This document shows positions 35,477 to 43,694 of a stretch of DNA of 57,517 nt, piece by piece (position 1 is the stretch's first letter; every line of letters starts with the position of its first letter). The stretch is taken from assembly GCF_900142175.1 (NCBI RefSeq), contig NZ_FQZX01000001.1, positions 2,373,825-2,431,341 on the forward strand. The letters run 5' to 3'. The notes below the pieces were generated by a model. The model made no database searches. It worked only from the letters and a program-made list of their open reading frames with translations, and was not told the DNA's origin. The position numbers and the translations under genes are program-made. Source of the stretch: Maribacter aquivivus. Its GTDB lineage: Bacteria; Bacteroidota; Bacteroidia; Flavobacteriales; Flavobacteriaceae.

Positions 35477-36928
35477 TTATGCCCAAAAAGGTATGTATTT
35501 TTTATACTTTCTTGAGTTACTTTCTGGATCATCTTCTTTTATAACATTTTCTTTTAGTGCTTCTTTAATTATTCTTGATGCAATTGCGGCATTCTTACTT
35601 TCTATCATAAACCTATCTCGTAAAGATTGATTGGTCATTTTATCATTAGAGACATATTTTAAACAACAATGCTGATAACAAGCTCTTATTTTGTCTTTTT
35701 TATCCATTTGATTTAGAGTCTTGTAGGAGTACATTATAACTTTTGTGTGCTTTTCTTGAATTAAAATATCAGGAGCTGGTAATTGATACATTTCATTATA
35801 GAAAATTACTTTATCAATTCCGCTTCCTTTCTCTTCACAAATACCTAACCTCCTCATTAAATCTGCGAGCGCGTCATTTCTTGATTGATATTCATCAATA
35901 AAGCGTTCAGGTGTAATAAGAGGTATTCCTGGATTAGTAATTTCAATCCTATCAGAAAATATTTCAACCATTGGAAAACCTTTTTCTTCAAAATCTTGAT
36001 GAATTATAGCATTTGCCAATAATTCACGAACTGCAATTTCAGGGTACATTCTTTTATCATCTCTAAATGCTTTTCCTATTTCTTCATTAGCTGGCAATTG
36101 GCTATTTACCCAGTCTATTAATCCTTGATACCCTGAAACGTAACCTTTTCCTCCAATCTGTTCTCTAACAGTTTCAATTTTGTTTTTATGTTTATAAACA
36201 ATAACTCTAATTGCTTTTCTTTTTAAGTCAGGAAAATCTTCTAGATTTTTAGCAAATAGTATTGCGCCTAAATTTGTAATGGAAAATTTAGGTGCTTTTT
36301 TTATGATTAATTTTTCTGAAATAAACTTATCAATAACTCCTTGTCTATTTGAAGGGTATGGTAGTTTTAATAAATCAAAATACGATTGAGTATCTAAAAG
36401 AGAAACAACAGTGTCAGCATCGATATTCTCTTTAGCTAATTGAAGTTCAAATTTGATATTATCTTTTCGATTCCAAATTTTTGATTCCTTTTCAGGAAAT
36501 TCTTTAAGTAACCTGGTGTAACTACCTATTCTAATATATGCTTGATTAGTAAATTTAACAGGTCTATTTACTGCTGCAGGAATTACATACATACTAATAT
36601 TTATACCTTTTGAATATTCAAATTCATAAGTTTTAAAATCAATTTTAGGGTCTAACCTTTGAATTAACCAATTTTCTAATTCTTCTTTTCCTTTAGTAGC
36701 TGATTTAACTTTAAAAGTAGTTCCTTTGATGTTATGCGTCTTATCTTCAACTCCAAAAATTAGAAAGCCATATTGTTTCTTACTAAGGCAGGCTCCATTA
36801 GCTAAAGCTGATATTCTTTCTCCTATTTCTTCGTTGGAATGAAAGTTTAGTTTAAACTCAAGCCATTCTGTTTCTTGAGAGTAACTTACTAGTTCTTTAA
36901 TAAGTGATTTTAGTTCAATTTCTGTCAT
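35477..36928 (-). CDS. AlbA_2/Schlafen-type ATP-binding protein with HATPase-like C-terminus
   Basis: 483 aa. The N-terminal AlbA_2 (Schlafen AlbA) domain shows ETEWLEFKLNF, the E-x-K motif of this fold, and ALANGACLSKKQYGFLIFGVED. The middle has the HATPase_c_4-like motif ELLANAIIHQDFEEKGF then RIEITNPG, typical of proteins annotated as ATP-dependent RecG-like helicase or transcriptional regulator. A helix-turn-helix-like region near the end (NQSLRDRFMIESKNAAIASR) could bind DNA. These proteins are common in accessory islands. Two diverged direct repeats lie on both sides, hinting at insertion by a mobile or site-specific event. Exact function unknown. Confidence 0.85.
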   Translation of the reverse strand: MTEIELKSLIKELVSYSQETEWLEFKLNFHSNEEIGERISALANGACLSKKQYGFLIFGVEDKTHNIKGTTFKVKSATKGKEELENWLIQRLDPKIDFKTYEFEYSKGINISMYVIPAAVNRPVKFTNQAYIRIGSYTRLLKEFPEKESKIWNRKDNIKFELQLAKENIDADTVVSLLDTQSYFDLLKLPYPSNRQGVIDKFISEKLIIKKAPKFSITNLGAILFAKNLEDFPDLKRKAIRVIVYKHKNKIETVREQIGGKGYVSGYQGLIDWVNSQLPANEEIGKAFRDDKRMYPEIAVRELLANAIIHQDFEEKGFPMVEIFSDRIEITNPGIPLITPERFIDEYQSRNDALADLMRRLGICEEKGSGIDKVIFYNEMYQLPAPDILIQEKHTKVIMYSYKTLNQMDKKDKIRACYQHCCLKYVSNDKMTNQSLRDRFMIESKNAAIASRIIKEALKENVIKEDDPESNSRKYKKYIPFWA

Positions 36929-37036
36929 TCGTCAAATAAGAATCAAATAAAAACATCCTGATTATTAGGTGTTTATTGTTTTTAATGGTAAATATACATT
37001 ATTCTATCAAATAAGATTATGAGGTTTATTTTAATT

Positions 37037-37086
37037 ACTACCTAACACATAAATATGTGCAATAGGTATTATAATAAAGAAAGATA
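37037..37086. repeat. Direct repeat copy 2 (right of the AlbA_2 gene)
   Basis: Related to 35229-35277 in the same orientation, with matching ATATGTGC, GGTATTAT and AAAGAAAGATA blocks. It lies just upstream of the AlbA_2 gene start and downstream of the MscS gene stop. It may mark the right edge of the inserted segment. Confidence 0.55.
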
Positions 37087-37160
37087 AACCATTCTTTTGA
37101 AATTCAATTGCCATGGGCTTTTGAAAAGATTTTATCCAATATTATATCACCATAAAAAAA

Positions 37161-38411
37161 TTAATTTTCACCGGAAATTGAAGGTACAGGTATTTCATAC
37201 ACCTGTAATTGAAAATAGGGTAGGGCAGCTAGTAGATGGTCAAAGATGTCTGCCATTACGTACTCGTAATTCTCCCAACGTTTGTCAGAGCTAAAGGCAT
37301 ATACCTCTAAAGGTATACCTTGTGGTGTTGGTGCTAATTGGCGAACCATTAAGGTCATACCTTTATTTACAGCAGAATGACTTTGCAGATAGTCGTTTAC
37401 ATATTTTCTGAACACACCAATATTGGTCAAATTTCTGCCATTTATAGCAAGCTCTTTGTCAATATTATTTGCTGTATTGTACGTATTGATCTGTTCTGAT
37501 CGTGTATTTAAATACGGTTGAATTAATTGTATTTTTTGAAATTCTTCGATATCTGCATCCGACAGAAAACGAATGCTTTTTTGACTAATGATCAGGGCAC
37601 GTTTTATACGCCTTCCTCCAGATTCTTGCATTCCGCGCCAATTTTTAAAAGAATCTGATATCAACGCATAGGTAGGTATGGTGGTAATCGTATTATCAAA
37701 ATTTTGGACTTTTACAGTTGCAAGAGTTATTTCGACCACATTACCATCGGCACCAAATTTGTCAAAACTGATCCAATCACCAATACGAACCATATCATTG
37801 ATACTCACTTGAATACTTGCGACCAGACCAAGAATAGAATCTTTAAATATTAATAGTATTACGGCTGAACCTGCACCAAGGGCGGTAAAGAACTTCCAAA
37901 CCTGTATTTCTGTTATAATGGCGAATATGGTAAAAATACCCACTACCCAAGCGAAGATCATGAATACCTGTATGTAACTATCCATAGGTTTATCTCTAAA
38001 CCTTGATTTGGTCTTTAAATAATCATTTATACTTCTAAATATATTTTTTACTAGGTAAAGGGCAAGAATTACAAATAGTACATTTAAAAATTTTAAGACC
38101 ATTTGTGCGGCATAATCAAAACCAATAAAACCAAAGGGCACAAGTTCTACCAACATGCTCAACGGTATAATATGGGCAACATACCTTGGTACTCTATTAG
38201 CTACTAGAAAATTATCAAAATTAGTTTTAGATTTTCGTGCTAGTTTTAGCGATACTGACCGCAGTACTTTCCAAATTATAAGATCTAAGAAATAAGCAAC
38301 TACTAGTGCAATAACTAATAAAATGGCAAGGTTTAAATACGATGCCGCAGTTTCGCTTAGTCCGCTTTCTACAAGGTAGTTATATAGTAATCTGTGAAAA
38401 TCGTCGTTCAT
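37161..38411 (-). CDS. Mechanosensitive ion channel (MscS family)
   Basis: 416 aa. Five hydrophobic segments (about 23-45, 70-92, 100-118, 150-172, 175-197) end in the glycine/alanine-rich pore helix ALGAGSAVILLIFKDSILGL. The beta domain follows with MVRIGDWISFDKFGADGNVVEI and TTIPTYALISDSFKNWRGM, hallmarks of YbdG-type MscS-like channels. It opens under membrane tension to release solutes on osmotic downshift. A TACCTTTG -7 box lies just upstream (38435-38442) and gives a short leader. It stands next to the universal stress gene in a stress-related block. Confidence 0.93.
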   Translation of the reverse strand: MNDDFHRLLYNYLVESGLSETAASYLNLAILLVIALVVAYFLDLIIWKVLRSVSLKLARKSKTNFDNFLVANRVPRYVAHIIPLSMLVELVPFGFIGFDYAAQMVLKFLNVLFVILALYLVKNIFRSINDYLKTKSRFRDKPMDSYIQVFMIFAWVVGIFTIFAIITEIQVWKFFTALGAGSAVILLIFKDSILGLVASIQVSINDMVRIGDWISFDKFGADGNVVEITLATVKVQNFDNTITTIPTYALISDSFKNWRGMQESGGRRIKRALIISQKSIRFLSDADIEEFQKIQLIQPYLNTRSEQINTYNTANNIDKELAINGRNLTNIGVFRKYVNDYLQSHSAVNKGMTLMVRQLAPTPQGIPLEVYAFSSDKRWENYEYVMADIFDHLLAALPYFQLQVYEIPVPSISGEN

Positions 38412-38434
38412 AGTCCTTGATCATTTTTGCGGTA

Positions 38435-38442
38435 CAAAGGTA
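38435..38442 (-). promoter_or_regulatory. -7 promoter box TACCTTTG of the MscS gene
   Basis: Minus-strand TACCTTTG fits the Bacteroidota -7 consensus TAnnTTTG. It is 24-31 bp before the ATG, which gives a leader of about 17 nt. The -33 region is not clear. Confidence 0.5.
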
Positions 38443-38485
38443 CGATATGCAATAACCAGAAACGACGAATGTGAGCTTAAAAAAC

Positions 38486-39334
38486 CTATTTGGCATGCAG
38501 TGCCAATACTGGTACATTTGCGTAGTAACCCAACTTACTCAATGATAATTTGCCAAATCCAAGACGTTCCCAAAAAGAAGGTTTTTTATCTACATAACTG
38601 ATCATATTAGAGGCTCTAATCTCAACAAAGCAACTTAAGGCAATTGCCATTTTTACATTACGTAACGTGTTAAACTTGTATTCTACGCCTTTGAGCTGAC
38701 TACGAATAAATACTTTATTTCGTTTTTGAGAGAAGCTCAGTTTATTAGGTTGTGTTAGACTCAATACCTGTATGTTGGCATTGCTTAATTTGGCAATTTC
38801 AACCAAATATTTAATTTCAGATGATTTAATTTTAGTGTTGAAATTAGTAGTGAGTACAATTTCTTTTGGGTGATTGAAATCTACTTTTGCAGGCACTACT
38901 AAAATGGGGCATTTTCTAATTTGTTTTAAAATGTCGAGAGTTTGTCTGCCGTACGATTCTCCTTTCTTGTTAGTAATGCCTTTTGCACCCATAACAATCA
39001 TTTTAAAATGAAGTTTTTCATTGAGGTTTTTTACAGCATCTAATAGCAAGGTAGATTCTGATACTACATGAAATTCGTGATTTTCATTATTCTTAAATCT
39101 GGATAACTGTATCAATATATCACCCAAACCTTGTCTTGATCTTAATTCAGACAATTTATTAAAAGCTTCATCGGGATCTAATAAGGTTAAATTATCTAAG
39201 CCATGGGTTTCTTTAGAATAGGCATGCAAAATGTAAAAAGTACACTTTTTATTTTCAAAGAGTTTTATGGCATACTTTATAGCGTTCCATGAGTTCTTTG
39301 AGAAATCTGTTGGTAATAGTATTCTATTTTCCAT
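38486..39334 (-). CDS. Universal stress protein with two UspA-like domains
   Basis: 282 aa, the length of a tandem UspA protein. The first domain starts ILLPTDFSKNSWNAIKYA and carries the nucleotide-binding pattern MGAKGITNKKGESYG (about 116-130), followed by CPILVVPAK. The second domain starts at about residue 160 (EIVLTTNFNTKIKSSEI), is more degenerate, and lacks the full glycine signature. A cytoplasmic stress protein that binds nucleotides, seen in starvation and low-oxygen responses. Adjoined by a four-helix-like gene and a Gre-like gene upstream. Confidence 0.9.
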   Translation of the reverse strand: MENRILLPTDFSKNSWNAIKYAIKLFENKKCTFYILHAYSKETHGLDNLTLLDPDEAFNKLSELRSRQGLGDILIQLSRFKNNENHEFHVVSESTLLLDAVKNLNEKLHFKMIVMGAKGITNKKGESYGRQTLDILKQIRKCPILVVPAKVDFNHPKEIVLTTNFNTKIKSSEIKYLVEIAKLSNANIQVLSLTQPNKLSFSQKRNKVFIRSQLKGVEYKFNTLRNVKMAIALSCFVEIRASNMISYVDKKPSFWERLGFGKLSLSKLGYYANVPVLALHAK

Positions 39335-39393
39335 GACGGGATGTTTTAGGTGGTTTGGTTAGGTTTGGTATGTAATGGTAGTTTCTAATTCAC

Positions 39394-39786
39394 TTAACTT
39401 CTTGCATTTATGAGTATTTGAGATAATATTTTTATTTTCAGACTTCTGTAATTTTCAATTAGCGATAGGTAAGCATCTCTCTTCTTTTCATGATGGTTTA
39501 GATAATAGGCATCGCATGCTATAGTGTCACATTCTATAGATTTGCTTACAGCATTATCATAACGGTATAGCGCCGCCAGCATCAATGCATTTTCTCTGCG
39601 TATGCCATGTAGCTCTTGGTACAATTTCGAGCTATGTATCATGCTGTCTTCAATGTCTAAATAGAATTCGATTTCCTTATTTAAAAACTCTAGCTCATCT
39701 GTCCAATTATTAATTTCTAATCGATCTTTTTTCATCATGATTCTTTTGTCTGATTCATGCGGATAAAAATGTTTAGATGCGATCAT
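39394..39786 (-). CDS. Helical protein of unknown function next to a Gre-like gene
   Basis: 130 aa, no signal. All predicted helix: ELEFLNKEIEFYLDIEDSMI, RRENALMLAALYRYDNAVS, YRSLKIKILSQIL. His and Cys residues in the middle (ECDTIACDAYYLNHHEKK) could bind metal. The ATG overlaps the stop of the GreA/B-like gene upstream by 4 bp (ATGA), so the two are coupled. The fold could be a small four-helix bundle. Function unknown. Confidence 0.7.
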   Translation of the reverse strand: MIASKHFYPHESDKRIMMKKDRLEINNWTDELEFLNKEIEFYLDIEDSMIHSSKLYQELHGIRRENALMLAALYRYDNAVSKSIECDTIACDAYYLNHHEKKRDAYLSLIENYRSLKIKILSQILINARS

Positions 39787-40202
39787 AGTACCATATTTAT
39801 GTTCATATACTCATTCTCTTGTTCTACTTTTTCTATGGTTAATTTTTGTTCTCCGGATGGAAATTCCCACACAATGGCATCACCTTCGCTGTACCCAATA
39901 ACCGCAGCACCCATTGGGGTAAGTATAGATATTTTATCATTTTTAATATCACTGTCAGTAGGCATCACCAACTTAAATTTCTTATGCCAACCATTTTCAG
40001 ATACGATAGTGACCGTGGTGTTAAACCGAATAACATCTTCATACATTTCTGATGCATCGCAGATGATAGCAGTCTCTAATTCACCAACCAGTTTTTGTAC
40101 AGATTTACGTAATGTATCATCTTTATAGTAGCCTGATAGGTTCATGAACCTTTTAAGCACCACGTATTCTTTTTTCTCTATAACCAGATTGCCGTACTTC
40201 AT
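39783..40202 (-). CDS. GreA/GreB-like C-terminal domain protein (copy 1)
   Basis: 139 aa. The N-terminal helical segment (YVVLKRFMNLSGYYKDDTL) replaces the usual coiled coil. The C-terminal part shows the GreA/B or Rnk-type FKBP-like fold (ISILTPMGAAVIGYSEGDAI followed by VWEFPSGEQKLTIEKVEQ). It probably binds RNA polymerase at the secondary channel, but without the long coiled coil it may act as a regulator rather than a cleavage factor. It forms a two-gene unit with the 130-aa helical gene. A second homolog (43015-43461) lies nearby and is preceded by a sigma-54 promoter. Confidence 0.82.
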   Translation of the reverse strand: MKYGNLVIEKKEYVVLKRFMNLSGYYKDDTLRKSVQKLVGELETAIICDASEMYEDVIRFNTTVTIVSENGWHKKFKLVMPTDSDIKNDKISILTPMGAAVIGYSEGDAIVWEFPSGEQKLTIEKVEQENEYMNINMVL

Positions 40203-40371
40203 TTTCTAATTCTTTTATTGAGATATGAGTTTTTAAGTATAGTTCATTACCATTTTAAGCGCAGCTGATAACATTGGCTAGTTTGTAAATAATTTCGACC
40301 GCGCCTATTGTGGCAGTATGCAGTACATACTTTTAAAAATCACTATCATTGTTTAAATACTGTATTATTTA

Positions 40372-41661
40372 TCAAGGGAAAATACCACGTTGTACATATG
40401 CTTCTTCTAATCGCTCAATGGCAATTATAAATGCTGCCGTACGCATATCTACTTTTCTCTTTTTAGATGTTTCTAGAACAGTGGTAAAAGACTCTTTCAT
40501 TTTCTTTTCTAATTTCACCATCACTTCATCTAAAGTCCATATTTCGCCATTACGGTTCTGTAACCATTCAAAATAACTACCGATCACTCCGCCAGAATTA
40601 CAAAGGATATCAGGTATAATATCGATACCTTTTTTCAATAGAATTTCTTCGGCATCTACATCGGTTGGTCCGTTAGCACCTTCGGCAATTAAATACGCTT
40701 TTATCTTATTGGCATTTTTAGGTGTAATCTGGTTGCCTAATGCTGCTGGTATACAAATATCACAGTCTAGCGAAAAGAAATCTTTACTATCTATTGTTCT
40801 TGCCTTTGCATAGCCTAGTATACTGCCCTTATTACCTTTAGAATAATCTAATAATTGATCTACATCTATACCTTCTTCATTTGCGATACTACCATAGGCA
40901 TCTTGTACAGCTGTTAAAATAGCACCTTCCTTCACTAAGAAATAGGCTGCCCAATACCCAACATTACCAAAACCTTGTACTATAAATTTTTTGTCCTTTA
41001 AATCTACATTATGACTTTCTGCCCAAAACTTAATGGTTAGAAATACGCCGAAACCAGTAGCTCTGTCTCTACCTTTTGAGCCACCGGCACCTACAGGTTT
41101 ACCCGTAACTACGTGCATGTTGGTAGACCTCTCTGCAGGCGATTTGGTAGACATATATGTGTCAAGAATCCATGCCATCGTCTGCGGATTGGTATTTACA
41201 TCAGGAGCAGGAATATCTAACTCCGGACCAATATTATCGCCCAGTGCATACGTAAACCTTCTAGTAATACGCTCTAACTCAGAATTAGAATATTTGTTAG
41301 GGTCTAATTGAATACCACCTTTTGCACCACCATAGGGTAAACCTGCTAAAGAGGTTTTCCAAGTCATCCACATTGCTAATGCTTTTGCAGCATCAATATC
41401 AACGGTAGGGTGGTAGCGTAGTCCGCCCTTATATGGTCCCAGCGCATTGTTATGCTGAACACGGTAGCCAGTAAAAATTTCAACCTCACCATTATCCATC
41501 CGCACAGGAAAATGAACAACTATTTCATTATTGGTCACCTCTAATATTTTTCTAATATTGGTGTTTAGATCAATAATGTCTGCGGCATTATCAAATTGTC
41601 GCATTACGTTTTCAAGCATACCTTGTTTAGGTGCTTTTTTAGATGCTACTTTTGCTATCAT
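40372..41661 (-). CDS. Glutamate dehydrogenase (Glu/Leu/Phe/Val dehydrogenase family)
   Basis: 429 aa, the usual length of hexameric NAD-type enzymes. The N-terminal substrate domain contains the catalytic lysine region WKTSLAGLPYGGAKGGI (about 102-118) and DNIGPELDIPAPDVNT. The Rossmann domain starts near IVQGFGNVGYWAAYFL (G-F-G-N-V-G fingerprint). Converts glutamate to 2-oxoglutarate plus ammonia (reversible), linking carbon and nitrogen metabolism. It is 5 bp downstream of the Cys-rich 66-aa gene. Coenzyme preference cannot be decided without modelling. Confidence 0.95.
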   Translation of the reverse strand: MIAKVASKKAPKQGMLENVMRQFDNAADIIDLNTNIRKILEVTNNEIVVHFPVRMDNGEVEIFTGYRVQHNNALGPYKGGLRYHPTVDIDAAKALAMWMTWKTSLAGLPYGGAKGGIQLDPNKYSNSELERITRRFTYALGDNIGPELDIPAPDVNTNPQTMAWILDTYMSTKSPAERSTNMHVVTGKPVGAGGSKGRDRATGFGVFLTIKFWAESHNVDLKDKKFIVQGFGNVGYWAAYFLVKEGAILTAVQDAYGSIANEEGIDVDQLLDYSKGNKGSILGYAKARTIDSKDFFSLDCDICIPAALGNQITPKNANKIKAYLIAEGANGPTDVDAEEILLKKGIDIIPDILCNSGGVIGSYFEWLQNRNGEIWTLDEVMVKLEKKMKESFTTVLETSKKRKVDMRTAAFIIAIERLEEAYVQRGIFP

Positions 41662-41666
41662 TATAT

Positions 41667-41867
41667 TTAGTTTAAGACTAATTCTCTATTTAATTCACTA
41701 CTAGACATTTCATTAGATATTACCAATACGGGTTCGTTGGTGCTATCTAAAAAATGAAAATATTCGCTACACGCATAAATGCTATTCTTATCTTTTGTTA
41801 AAGAACAGTAAGCGGCGTGGGTACAAGTTGAGCATATGCTCCGCATATAATTTTTCATCGAGCTCAT
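41667..41867 (-). CDS. Cys-rich small protein, probable metal binder
   Basis: 66 aa. Four Cys at residues 12, 15, 21 and 33 (C-x2-C-x5-C-x11-C) in the first half, then a plain tail (SELNRELVLN). Similar short Cys proteins sit near stress and redox genes in Bacteroidota; Zn or Fe-S binding is plausible. It lies between the 4HB sensor and glutamate dehydrogenase with a 5 bp gap, so it is probably expressed with the latter. Confidence 0.65.
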   Translation of the reverse strand: MSSMKNYMRSICSTCTHAAYCSLTKDKNSIYACSEYFHFLDSTNEPVLVISNEMSSSELNRELVLN

Positions 41868-41890
41868 ATTAAGATGTATTTAATTGTCCC

Positions 41891-42547
41891 TTAATCAAGG
41901 ACGGGTTGTTTCGTTTTTAAGGGATAAAAAATCAATGCCAATAGGGCTAGACCAATAAGTATTAAAAAGCCAAGTGATAGTTTAGACATGAGTAAGTTGC
42001 TTTCTAAAGCTTTATTAGATAGCTGCGTCATTTGCTTACTTTCTTCTAATTGTATTGTTGCCAGTACATCTAATTTATTATCTATTTCCTTTAGTGTTTG
42101 TAGTGATAGAATGGTAACCCCATTGATAAGATTATCTTGAGATTCCAATACCTTGTTTTCAAATATTTTTAGCTTTTGAAATTGTGTGCTCAATTGGTTA
42201 AGTGCACTATACTCTTTTGCAGTTAGTTCTGTAAGCGCAAATTGAGAAAGTAATTTTTCTGCTTTTTCATTTTCAGTTGCTACTGGGGTAAAATTATCTT
42301 CAGTAATGAACCGAAGCCTCTTTGAATGAAAAATATTGTTCAGTTGATATATGTAACCTTGAACTTTAACCCTGTCTTCATACACAGAGTTTACCGTGTT
42401 CTGTAGGGTAGAAAAATGTCTATGGTATAATCTATTAGAACCCAAAACCAATAAAAATGCGATGACCAATATAAAGCCAGTATGCAATCTTTGCGGTGTT
42501 TTAAGTTTTGTGAACATGGGTTTTGTTTTGTGATTATACTGTAGCAT
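41891..42547 (-). CDS. MCP four-helix-bundle sensor without signalling domain
   Basis: 218 aa. Transmembrane segments at about 22-42 and 190-210 enclose a periplasmic four-helix bundle (4HB_MCP type, FSTLQNTVNSVYEDRVKVQGY and ELTAKEYSALNQL). The C-terminal tail is short and no HAMP, kinase or methyl-accepting domain follows, so it can only signal through a partner. A second start at 42517 (MFTKLKTPQRL) is equally possible. Likely a small-molecule sensor; ligand unknown. Confidence 0.72.
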   Translation of the reverse strand: MLQYNHKTKPMFTKLKTPQRLHTGFILVIAFLLVLGSNRLYHRHFSTLQNTVNSVYEDRVKVQGYIYQLNNIFHSKRLRFITEDNFTPVATENEKAEKLLSQFALTELTAKEYSALNQLSTQFQKLKIFENKVLESQDNLINGVTILSLQTLKEIDNKLDVLATIQLEESKQMTQLSNKALESNLLMSKLSLGFLILIGLALLALIFYPLKTKQPVLD

Positions 42548-42559
42548 TTTTTGTTAGGA

Positions 42560-42618
42560 AATCCACTTGGTTGACTCTTAATAAATCAGCCAACTTATTT
42601 ATAGAGACCAAGTGGATT
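42560..42618. promoter_or_regulatory. 12-bp inverted repeat between the 119-aa gene and the 4HB sensor
   Basis: Perfect arms AATCCACTTGGT (42560-42571) and ACCAAGTGGATT (42607-42618), 35-nt spacer, no T-tract on either side. Better read as an operator or RNA structure than an intrinsic terminator. Confidence 0.4.
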
Positions 42619-42637
42619 ATCAATCAACTAAAAAAAA

Positions 42638-42997
42638 TTATAGAGCTTGTAATTCGCCAGAGGTAATGGCATCTTTATAGTCTGCTGTAACTACAGTATG
42701 ACTGTTAAAGAAACGACCACCGTCATTGCGTTTTATTTTAATTTGTGTTGTACCGTCTTTCAACTCCTTAACGGCAGTTACTACAACTTCTTCGCCGTGA
42801 GCCCGCCTATAATTGGCTATGCCACCGCGTTTAATAATGAAGTTTTCTCTAGGGAAATCTATGTGTTTGTATTTATTCGTTACAGGTTTTCCTATTTCAA
42901 AAACATCGCCAACGTTAACCTCGGTTTGGCTAGTGTCGTTGCTTTGTGCGTTTAATAGACTTACTGAAAATAATAAGGTAATTGCGTATTTTAACAT
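42638..42997 (-). CDS. Small secreted protein, function unknown
   Basis: 119 aa with a signal peptide (LLFSVSLLNAQS). The mature part is beta-rich (VFEIGKPVTNKYKHIDF, VTAVKELKDGTTQIKIKR). It follows the second Gre-like gene by 17 bp and so is likely part of the sigma-54-driven transcript. No family recognised. Confidence 0.65.
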   Translation of the reverse strand: MLKYAITLLFSVSLLNAQSNDTSQTEVNVGDVFEIGKPVTNKYKHIDFPRENFIIKRGGIANYRRAHGEEVVVTAVKELKDGTTQIKIKRNDGGRFFNSHTVVTADYKDAITSGELQAL

Positions 42998-43014
42998 AAC
43001 TGAATAATTTAGAA

Positions 43015-43461
43015 TTAATGAATTTTAACTTTTTTGGTTTCAATTACTTCGGTAGTGTTTTTGTTGGCTGAGTTTGGTTGGGTAACTTTTGTGATTACTA
43101 AAGACACACGGTCACCAGGTAATCCATAAGAAATTCTATCTCCAACGGCACGCCCTATTACCAACGCACCTAAACTGCTGATGACAGAAATTTTATTTTG
43201 TTTTATATCTATTTCATTTGGCGATACTATTTGAAAAGTTTGACGAATGCCAGAAGCGCCGCTAACTTTTATAATAGAGTTTATAGTAATAATGTCGAAC
43301 GGAATATCTTCTGCCTTTAAACGCATGGCTATAGTCATATGCTGACTTAGAATTTCTAACACATTTTTGTGTGCATAGTCTTCAAAGGTTACATTCTCTT
43401 CTTGATATTTTTTAATCATCAAAAATTCACTTTCCTCAAAAACTAAACTGCCGTATTTCAT
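43015..43461 (-). CDS. GreA/GreB-like C-terminal domain protein (copy 2)
   Basis: 148 aa, same architecture as 39783-40202. Shared features: MKYGsLVfEe at the start, a helical N-terminal segment (KYQEENVTFEDYAHKNVLEI), and the FKBP-like C-terminal part (KISVISSLGALVIGRAVGDRI). Its upstream DNA has a sigma-54 promoter (43552-43568) and three GGAAATATT motifs, so it is a likely target of the NtrC-type system next door. Probably binds RNA polymerase under the inducing condition. Confidence 0.82.
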   Translation of the reverse strand: MKYGSLVFEESEFLMIKKYQEENVTFEDYAHKNVLEILSQHMTIAMRLKAEDIPFDIITINSIIKVSGASGIRQTFQIVSPNEIDIKQNKISVISSLGALVIGRAVGDRISYGLPGDRVSLVITKVTQPNSANKNTTEVIETKKVKIH

Positions 43462-43551
43462 TTGTTACTATTTAAAATTCTACATCTTACGTCTACTACT
43501 TTTAATCTTTTGGTATAGATTTTTAGTGGTTTACGTAATCGAGTTCTAAAT

Positions 43552-43568
43552 AGCAATTGATATGCCTA
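43552..43568 (-). promoter_or_regulatory. Predicted sigma-54 promoter of the Gre-like operon
   Basis: Minus strand reads TAGGCATATCAATTGCT: GGCA then six bases then TTGC, exactly the sigma-54 (-24/-12) spacing with good element matches. Transcription would start about 80 bp before the ATG at 43461. Confidence 0.72.
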
Positions 43569-43642
43569 GAAAATATCAAATGCGTGCCAAGACATGTAAA
43601 GTATTGGAAATCAGTATTAAATAATAACTTAGAATTTTAAAA

Positions 43643-43692
43643 GGAAATATTTAACTGGGGAAATATTTCTCGGCCGGGGAAATATTACCCGG
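43643..43692 (-). promoter_or_regulatory. Enhancer-like motif cluster upstream of the sigma-54 promoter
   Basis: Three GGAAATATT motifs centred near 43648, 43664 and 43683. The second contains the palindrome GAAATATTTC, the third reads GGGAAATATTACCC, and the first matches only as a half. They lie 75-140 bp upstream of the -12 element, where NtrC-type activators bind, and just past the stop of the regulator gene. Confidence 0.6.
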
Positions 43693-43694
43693 TA

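Noticed and set aside
37037..37086. Integron attC-like core ACCTAAC in the direct repeat
   Set aside because: The other copy at 35229-35277 lacks the matching RYYYAAC, and no integrase or attC structure is visible.
43583..43590. Second sigma-54 -24 element TTGGCACG
   Set aside because: The -12 position has AT instead of GC, so only the promoter at 43552-43568 is retained.
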